Below are positions 6,641-11,382 of a DNA stretch of 11,382 nucleotides, in pieces; position 1 is the stretch's first letter, and the number at the start of each line of letters is the position of its first letter. Origin of the DNA: Actinomycetota bacterium. Its GTDB lineage: Bacteria; Actinomycetota; Acidimicrobiia; Acidimicrobiales; Acidimicrobiaceae. Under the pieces are notes generated by a model that saw only the letters and a list, made by a program, of their open reading frames with translations, did no database searches and had not been told where the DNA came from. The position numbers and the translations under genes are program-made. The DNA lies in NCBI GenBank assembly GCA_027318945.1, contig DAHVOF010000068.1, forward strand, positions 1 through 11,382. The letters run 5' to 3'.

Positions 6641-6937
6641 ATGGGACGCGAGTATGAAACCTTCCTCCGTGACCGCGAGTTTGTGCTTTCGGGTCGCGAA
6701 TGCATACTGACATTGCGAGACCTGTCTCCTGGGAAGATGAAGTATCGAGGTATTAATGTCAGGGCGGTGGTGTCAAGTCCCCCTGTTCCAGGAGAGCCCA
6801 TTCTCTGGGTTCGCTCCGTTGTCGGCTTGAAAGATCCGGATCCCTGCAGCGTGAGAATAGTTGAGGAGTTGCCCGACACTTTTGAAGGAAGACCTTATAG
6901 CGATTATTTCGCTGCTCTTGAGCGTGCTCAGGGATGA
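6641..6937 (+). CDS. 98-residue protein of unknown family in the UbiD operon
   Basis: I do not recognise this family. The gene starts 11 bases after the UbiD stop with a strong ribosome-binding site (AAAGGAG 6628-6634, 6-base spacing) and overlaps the ligase start by ATGA, so it is almost certainly translated with both. The product has no signal peptide or membrane segment. It begins with a charged segment (about 1-20), followed by strand-like hydrophobic stretches (ILTLRDL, INVRAVVSS, ILWVRSVVGL, VRIVEEL) that suggest a small beta-rich fold, and ends with a helical tail (YSDYFAALERA). It has two cysteines, C21 and C69. By position it resembles the D subunit of hydroxyarylic acid decarboxylases (VdcD), but it lacks that protein's paired CxxC motifs. 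A role as an accessory subunit is inference. Confidence 0.8.
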   Translation: MGREYETFLRDREFVLSGRECILTLRDLSPGKMKYRGINVRAVVSSPPVPGEPILWVRSVVGLKDPDPCSVRIVEELPDTFEGRPYSDYFAALERAQG

Positions 6938-8430
6938 TGGAAACAATAACCCAGGCGGTCGTGCGGCATTCCTGGGATAGGCCTGGCAAGGTTGCGCTGA
7001 CCGATGAGAAGACATCTTTGACCTGGCTCGAAGTCAAGACATGGATGGACCGGGCCGCTGGCTGGCTGGCCAGATTGGAGCTGGAGAGGGGCTCGTTGGT
7101 TTTGGGCTGGCTCCCGAACTGTCTCGAGTGGCACCTGCTTCGCTTCGCTTGTGAGAGAGCCGGGCTTTTCTGGGTTCCGGTTCCGACAAGCCAGGGGATG
7201 CGGGAGCTCACTTCGATACTGGAAAGGACGAGACCTCGCGTCCTAGTGACAAAGCATATGTTCAGGGATCACGACTATAGCTTTGAAGCCGGTCAGCTTT
7301 GTGCGCGTCTTGGGCTCGACCCAGTGCGAATCACACTCCCCGACGATGGGTTGCTGGACCTGCCCGGTGAGGCTCCTGACGCAGCGCTGGAGTTGCGCCT
7401 GGAAGAACCTGCCCACGCTTTGCCCACCTCCGGGACGGAAGGTATTCCAAAGCTGGCGGTATACACCCTCGCAGCAGCTTGCATGCGTGGCCATGCCCAA
7501 TCGAGGCTTCTGGAGCTATCAGCAGATGATGTGATCTTGGTGCTTTCGCCAGGTACTGGTCCTGCAAGAGCCGCTTGGCTGGCAGGACCATTTGCCGGCT
7601 CATGTGTAGTTGCACTGCCAAAATTCGGATCCGAAGCGGCGTTGTCGCTGGCTGAAAAGGTGAATGCGACAATGGTTTGCGGGACTCCTGCTCAGCTTGC
7701 AATGCTCGCCGCCAAACTCGATAACGCCGATCTTTCACACTTGCGCATTTGGTATACGGCCGGATCGGTGGTTCCCCCTACTCTTGTGGAGGAGCTGGAA
7801 ACCAGGACGTCGGGAATTGTGATCTCGACCTACGGAGGTTCGGACTTCGGTGGCTGGTCGTCTGCGGATCTTTCCAGTTCGCGGGAGGTCCGACAGAATA
7901 CTGTGGGCCGACCGCGAGGAGACACCGAGTTCCAAATAATCAATGATCAGGGGACTGAGGTTGATCGTGGGGAGATTGGAGAGCTCGTCGGTCGTGGGCC
8001 GTGCGCAGTGAGCGATTTTATCGGCGATGAGGGGAGACAAGCTTGGAGAGACGGGTGGTTCCACACCGGTGACCTAGCGAGATTCGACCCGGAGGGCAAT
8101 CTAGTGATCGTCGGGAGAATCAAAGAGGTGATTATACGCGGCGGCGACAAGGTGAGCCCGGTGGAGATCGAAGCGCTCCTTCGGACTCACTCGATGGTAG
8201 CCCAGGTTGCGGTGATCGGGGTTTCCGATCCGGTTATGGGGGAGCGGATCTGCGCCTTCATCGTGCCTTGCGATAACGATGCGCCACCGGATCTTGAAGA
8301 TTTTCGTTGCTTCCTCGAGGACAAGGGGTTGGCGCGCTATAAATGCCCCGAACGCGTAGTTGTTCTCGAAGCCATGCCTACCGTAGGGGACAAGATCGAT
8401 CGTCTCACGTTGGCAAAGTTGGCCGGTTAG
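6934..8430 (+). CDS. AMP-forming acyl/aryl-CoA ligase (ANL superfamily)
   Basis: This cytoplasmic adenylate-forming enzyme of 498 residues activates a carboxylic acid with ATP and most likely transfers it to CoA. Core motifs in order are the phosphate loop TSGTEGIPK (165-173), the A5 motif YGGSD (300-304), A7 GWFHTGDL (374-381) with D380 expected to bind the ATP ribose, the hinge VGRIKE (393-398), A8 RGGDKVSPVEIE (402-413), and the A10 lysine K487 in VGDKIDR. Two motifs are atypical: E169 replaces the usual T/S in TSGTTG, and D304 replaces the E of the usual YGxTE. The start overlaps the stop of the 98-aa gene (ATGA); a second in-frame ATG at 6937 is possible. In the UbiD context an aromatic acid is the likely substrate. 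A standalone adenylation enzyme is less likely, as no carrier protein is seen. Confidence 0.94.
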   Translation: MMETITQAVVRHSWDRPGKVALTDEKTSLTWLEVKTWMDRAAGWLARLELERGSLVLGWLPNCLEWHLLRFACERAGLFWVPVPTSQGMRELTSILERTRPRVLVTKHMFRDHDYSFEAGQLCARLGLDPVRITLPDDGLLDLPGEAPDAALELRLEEPAHALPTSGTEGIPKLAVYTLAAACMRGHAQSRLLELSADDVILVLSPGTGPARAAWLAGPFAGSCVVALPKFGSEAALSLAEKVNATMVCGTPAQLAMLAAKLDNADLSHLRIWYTAGSVVPPTLVEELETRTSGIVISTYGGSDFGGWSSADLSSSREVRQNTVGRPRGDTEFQIINDQGTEVDRGEIGELVGRGPCAVSDFIGDEGRQAWRDGWFHTGDLARFDPEGNLVIVGRIKEVIIRGGDKVSPVEIEALLRTHSMVAQVAVIGVSDPVMGERICAFIVPCDNDAPPDLEDFRCFLEDKGLARYKCPERVVVLEAMPTVGDKIDRLTLAKLAG

Positions 8431-8898
8431 CCCCGTTGAACAACAGTGCGTGGCCGGAGCGGCGAATCTGGATTCTCTCGTAGCTCGTTTTCTCCATCCG
8501 CAACAGGTCGGCGTACCTGCTGTGTTGTCAGAACCGGAGTATTGCTCTTGCTCTGGCCGGTACAGAGTACTACGTGCCGACCTGTCATATTCTCCGATAA
8601 AATTCGGCCGTCCACGGCCGTCGTTCCACCAGGCCTCCAAACTAGAACGAGCAATCCAGGACAGGCTCTGGTCTCTACAGCCGCCGGCTCACTGATTCGA
8701 AGAACTTCGTCAATCAAGCATTGGAGTTTGTGCTGCGAAGGCCTGTCAAGGATGTTTGCACCATGCCAAGGTTTGCTTTGACGCCAATGCCGGGAATGTG
8801 CTGGGTAGATTTAACGCACTTTCTTGGATTCACGATGGGGTGTTTTTTTATTTTGTGGACGTGTGAATATTGTCCGCTAGAAAAATAAAAATCGAGAG
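8431..8898. other. 468-base gap between convergent genes
   Basis: No gene is supported. Overlapping ORFs exist in several frames but lack ribosome-binding sites and family likeness. The gap contains a 10-bp inverted repeat (8503-8512 / 8576-8585), with a further GTACC (8513-8517) / GGTAC (8559-8563) pair between the arms. It also has a short tandem repeat CGGCCGTC at 8605-8612 and 8615-8622, and a T-tract at 8843-8849. No clear + strand terminator for the ligase operon could be found; the T-tract has only a weak GTGC/GCAC pairing upstream. Confidence 0.55.
8503..8585. repeat. 10-bp inverted repeat ACAGGTCGGC / GCCGACCTGT
   Basis: The two arms (8503-8512 and 8576-8585) are perfectly complementary and 63 bases apart. 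A second, inner complementarity (GTACC 8513-8517 / GGTAC 8559-8563) adjoins the left arm. Together they could form a branched RNA or cruciform. No T-run follows either arm. Confidence 0.45.
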
Positions 8899-8919
8899 CT
8901 AGCTTTCGATGGCTAGCTC
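8880..8919 (-). terminator. Intrinsic terminator of the MFS operon
   Basis: Read on the - strand, GAGCTAGC (8919-8912), an 8-base loop, and GCTAGCTC (8903-8896) form a perfect 8-bp stem. It is followed within three bases by a T-rich run (TTTTTATTTTT). The stem includes the final codons and the TAG stop of the MFS gene, so the hairpin starts inside the coding sequence. Confidence 0.85.
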
Positions 8920-10143
8920 GGGAGTCTGGGAAGTCTCAACGGGTATTTCCACGCTCGTGCCGTGTGGCCGCTCAGCAGCTTCAAGAATTGAGCGTCCGCG
9001 GCTAAGGACCACGATGCCTCCTATCACTGCTATGGCGCCGAGGTAAAATGGCAGGTGAACGTTGTATGCACTTGCTAGTTTTGCTGCCACGAACGGTGCA
9101 AGTCCACCTCCGATGAACCTGACAAAGCCGTATGCTGCTGAAGCCAGGGGTCGCTCAACTGGAGAAACGAGCATCACTGCTTGAGTTGTGAGGGTGTTGT
9201 TAATTCCAACAAATATCCCGGAAGTTATCACAGCCACAATTAGAACGGTCTTATCTGAAGTGAAAGTGGCAATTGCGGTAAGGTCTACTGCCATGAGCGC
9301 GAGGTTTACGTAGAGGGTTCTGGCGGTGCCAAATCGGGCCTGGAGCCTTTGAGCGAAGAAGACGGCAAAGATTGCGACCAGGATTCCCCATCCGGTGAAC
9401 GTGTAGCCGAGCTTGTGGATGCTGAGGTGCATCGGGAATGGGGTGTACGCTAGCAGTGTGAAGAAGCCCCAGTTATAGCAGAGGGCCGTCAAGCTCATGA
9501 TGAGCAGACCTCTGTGTTTCAGGGCCTTGAGCGGATCCGTGAGTGAGGTTCGTCGGACAGGTTTGGGGCCGTTCTCAACAAGGACGATGGTTGCGATCAG
9601 CGATATTGTCATCAATGTCGTGACACCGAAAAATGGTCCTCTCCACGAAATGCCGCCCAACTCGCCTCCGACTAGGGGTCCGAGCCCGATTCCCACGCCG
9701 AGCGCCGTTTCGTAAAGTATTATGGCGCCGGAAAAGCCTCCACTTGCCGAGGCGACGATGACCGCGAGGGAAGTCGCGATGAAGAGTGCATTGCCGATTC
9801 CCCAGCCAGCACGGAAACCGACTATCCCTCCAATGCTGTTGGAGGCGCCCGCTAGGGCGCTAAAAGTCACTATGAGGATTAGTCCAGCTACGAGCGTGTA
9901 TTTGGCCCCGATTCTGCTCGATACCCATCCAGTGATCAGCATCGCTACGGACGTCACGAGGAGGTAGCTGGTGAATAGAAGCTCCACGCTGCTAGGGCTT
10001 GCGTGCAGCTGGCTTGCCAGGGCGGGAAGGATGGGGTCGACGAGGCCGATTCCCATAAAAGACACGACGCACGCGAATGCGACCGCCCACACTGCCTTGG
10101 GTTGTTTAAACGGGCTTGATTGCTTTGAGTATGGCGAATTCAT
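8899..10143 (-). CDS. MFS transporter, DHA1-like drug/metabolite exporter
   Basis: This inner-membrane secondary transporter has 414 residues and a pattern that fits 12 membrane helices. It likely exports a small organic compound by proton antiport. Visible family motifs are motif D in helix 1 (D36 in VDPILPAL), a degenerate motif A between helices 2 and 3 (GWVSSRIGAK, 72-81, where the usual acidic residue is replaced by S), R111 in helix 4, and the antiporter motif C in helix 5 (GVGIGLGPLVGG, 149-160). The central cytoplasmic loop lies around residues 195-212, and the C-terminal tail is long and polar. It is translationally coupled to the MarR gene (ATGA overlap at 10140-10143) and ends in an intrinsic terminator. 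Efflux of an aromatic substrate or intermediate of the neighbouring pathway is plausible but unproven. Confidence 0.95.
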   Translation of the reverse strand: MNSPYSKQSSPFKQPKAVWAVAFACVVSFMGIGLVDPILPALASQLHASPSSVELLFTSYLLVTSVAMLITGWVSSRIGAKYTLVAGLILIVTFSALAGASNSIGGIVGFRAGWGIGNALFIATSLAVIVASASGGFSGAIILYETALGVGIGLGPLVGGELGGISWRGPFFGVTTLMTISLIATIVLVENGPKPVRRTSLTDPLKALKHRGLLIMSLTALCYNWGFFTLLAYTPFPMHLSIHKLGYTFTGWGILVAIFAVFFAQRLQARFGTARTLYVNLALMAVDLTAIATFTSDKTVLIVAVITSGIFVGINNTLTTQAVMLVSPVERPLASAAYGFVRFIGGGLAPFVAAKLASAYNVHLPFYLGAIAVIGGIVVLSRGRSILEAAERPHGTSVEIPVETSQTPELAIES

Positions 10144-10625
10144 GAGGCGCTGCCCCGTTGCATCGGCAGCTCGGTTTGCGATCCAGAAATACCAGCGGCT
10201 CGCCGCAATCTCGAAATGGCGGGAAGAGCGTCTAAAAGAAGGCGAGCTTGCTCGTTTGGTAGTTCGGCTATCAGGTCGGCAAGACGCTCGGTTCCGACCT
10301 GCTTTCGCCGGCTGAGATAGGACCTGCCTGCATCAGTAAGGGAGATCAAGGTCGCTCGACGGTCGTTGTTGTCTCGGCGGCGCTCGACCAGACCTTGCCT
10401 CTCTAGTCTGTCCACTAGCAGCGTCATCGAAGGTTGTGCTACTCCTTCAAGGTCGGCGAGGCGCGTTATGCGCAGAGGGCCAGAATCTGCGAGCGTGTTT
10501 AATGTTGCTACCCCCGTCTTGCTCATATCCCTTGGCATGTTATGAATGACTGAAATCATTAGCGAGTAAAGCGACGACGCGAGTTCTTCGGCTGGCGTGG
10601 CTAGAAGCGACTCTTTAGTGGTCAT
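10140..10625 (-). CDS. MarR-family transcriptional regulator
   Basis: This is a DNA-binding repressor of 161 residues, normal for the family. The winged helix-turn-helix spans about residues 38-100, with a recognition helix near 64-76 (QPSMTLLVDRLER) and the family-typical wing RRRDNNDRRATLISLTDAG (82-100). N- and C-terminal helices would form the dimer interface. It contains no cysteine, so a thiol redox switch is excluded and small-ligand sensing is likely. It is the first gene of a two-gene operon with the MFS exporter, the classic arrangement for self-regulated efflux. The ATG at 10625 has no Shine-Dalgarno sequence; a -10-like TATGCT lies exactly 7 bases upstream, suggesting a leaderless transcript. 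Two palindromes lie upstream. Confidence 0.95.
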   Translation of the reverse strand: MTTKESLLATPAEELASSLYSLMISVIHNMPRDMSKTGVATLNTLADSGPLRITRLADLEGVAQPSMTLLVDRLERQGLVERRRDNNDRRATLISLTDAGRSYLSRRKQVGTERLADLIAELPNEQARLLLDALPAISRLRRAAGISGSQTELPMQRGSAS

Positions 10626-10680
10626 TAGAAAAGCATAGCTTAGCCTATGTAATAATTACCAGTCCAACTCTTGTAATTAT
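10626..10680 (-). promoter_or_regulatory. marR promoter with candidate operators
   Basis: On the - strand TATGCT (10637-10632) is placed so that +1 falls on the A of the marR ATG; no good -35 is seen 16-18 bases upstream. Two inverted repeats overlap the area: CATAG-6-CTATG (10634-10649), which covers the -10, and perfect ATAATTAC / GTAATTAT arms (10652-10659 / 10673-10680), whose centres are 21 bases apart. Both sizes suit a MarR dimer. This is inferred from sequence only. Confidence 0.5.
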
Positions 10681-10999
10681 GGGATTTCTAGTCACTCCTT
10701 GCTAACCAGAAGGATTTGCGAAGGCCTGGCTCGTTGAACTTTGGGTGGCTATGTCGAGTTGGCTGTCGGGTTAGGCTCCGACGTCGACTCCGCGATAATC
10801 GGTTCTAACTTTTATGAGAGTGGGGCATTCGGCCACGCTAAACTAAGTGCGCGTAGAGTACTTCCAGGCGGTGATGAAACCGACTGATCTTGTTTGCAGG
10901 AAAAATGTTTGGAATTGTACGTCCGCATTACCGGGCGCCAGATTGCAAGTTTGGCCGTTTCGCAATTTGCTTTGCTCCCCCGATTGATCAGAGAGAGAT
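10681..10999. other. Gap upstream of purC
   Basis: Together with the marR promoter region this leaves about 370 bases without a supported gene. An imperfect hairpin is visible at 10756-10790 (GAGT/ACTC and GTCGG/CCGAC with an internal loop). A 36-codon frame from ATG 10873 and a 71-codon frame from 10894 are not convincing. No good promoter for purC is recognised. No tRNA or known riboswitch is seen. Confidence 0.5.
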
Positions 11000-11382
11000 T
11001 TGACACTGCAGCTTATTCACCAAGGAAAAGTACGGAATCTTTACCGGGTAGGTTCTCCCAGCGACAAGCTTCTTTTGATGGTCGCATCGGATCGGGTTTC
11101 AGCGTTTGACGTAGTCATGGCGGAGGAGATCCGGGACAAGGGGAAAGTTCTCACGTCCATGAGCACATTCTGGTTTGAATACCTTAGCGACCGGTTTTCT
11201 AGTCACCTTGTCACAGCCAGTCCTAGCGAAGAGCAGATAGGCATGAAGCTACCTGAGGAATTTCGCGGCCGGGCAATGCTTGTAAGGGAAGCGGTAATGC
11301 TTCCCATCGAGTGTATCGTGAGGGGCTACCTCGCAGGGTCCGCACTAAGGGAATACAATTTCTCGCAGACCGTGCACGGAAT
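11000..11382 (+). CDS. purC: SAICAR synthase, 5' part
   Basis: This enzyme joins aspartate to CAIR with ATP in purine synthesis; its product is a PurB substrate. The first 127 codons are present and the gene runs off the window end. Visible hallmarks are QGKVRNLY (8-15, ATP-binding loop), the SDRVSAFD segment (29-36), and VRGYLAGS (107-114). The start is taken as TTG 11000: an in-frame TGA at 10985-10987 limits the 5' end, and the only other candidates nearby are CTG 11006 or ATG 11075, the latter of which would delete the ATP loop. An AGAGAGAG purine run lies just upstream as a weak ribosome-binding site. The start codon is the least certain point; the identity is not in doubt. Confidence 0.97.
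   Translation, partial: MTLQLIHQGKVRNLYRVGSPSDKLLLMVASDRVSAFDVVMAEEIRDKGKVLTSMSTFWFEYLSDRFSSHLVTASPSEEQIGMKLPEEFRGRAMLVREAVMLPIECIVRGYLAGSALREYNFSQTVHG

Noticed and set aside
8427..8781. Overlapping frames of 81-111 codons on both strands after the ligase
   Set aside because: They have no ribosome-binding sites, no recognised motifs, and are mutually overlapping.
1..11382. CRISPR array, tRNA/rRNA, insertion sequence or phage attachment site
   Set aside because: No regularly spaced repeats, no tRNA-like cloverleaf, no transposase or integrase coding, and no long flanking duplications were seen.

Overview
The window looks like chromosomal DNA from a high-to-moderate GC bacterium, most likely an actinobacterium. 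The evidence is the purD-purB-(insert)-purC order, the GTG and TTG start codons, the TAnnnT type of -10 box, and at least one promoter placed for a leaderless mRNA. Acidimicrobiia is a guess from general character only. No rRNA, tRNA, CRISPR array, transposase or integrase is visible.

Layout. (1) 1-2169: the 3' part of purD, then a complete purB, both + strand. (2) 2365-8430, all + strand: an IclR-type regulator, an orphan lipoprotein substrate-binding protein of the branched-chain amino acid/aromatic ABC type, a UbiD-family prenylated-FMN (de)carboxylase with a complete active site, a 98-residue protein of unknown family, and an acyl-/aryl-CoA ligase-type adenylate-forming enzyme. The last three form a tight operon (an 11-base gap, then an ATGA overlap). 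(3) 8899-10625, - strand: a MarR regulator overlapping a DHA1-like MFS exporter by ATGA, ending at a clear intrinsic terminator that faces the ligase gene. (4) 11000-11382: the 5' part of purC, + strand. The purine genes are therefore separated by about 8.8 kb of accessory catabolic, transport and regulatory genes.

How the parts may work together (inference). The lipoprotein captures a small carboxylate or aromatic compound outside the membrane. UbiD decarboxylates or carboxylates it, and the ligase activates the acid as an adenylate/CoA thioester. IclR responds to a pathway compound. The MarR-MFS pair would act as a self-regulated efflux valve. No ubiX-type flavin prenyltransferase, permease or ATPase genes are in the window, so these must come from elsewhere.

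The best new signals are regulatory. The iclR gene has a consensus -35 (TTGACA) and a TAnnnT -10 that place +1 exactly on its GTG start, with a perfect 15-base GGAAATG-C-CATTTCC palindrome just inside the gene. The marR start also lies 7 bases after a TATGCT -10 with no Shine-Dalgarno sequence. Other points of note are the unrecognised 98-aa protein between UbiD and the ligase, a possible 70-aa ORF coupled to UbiD, and three gene-poor gaps (3178-3672, 8431-8898, 10626-10999) with partial secondary structure.
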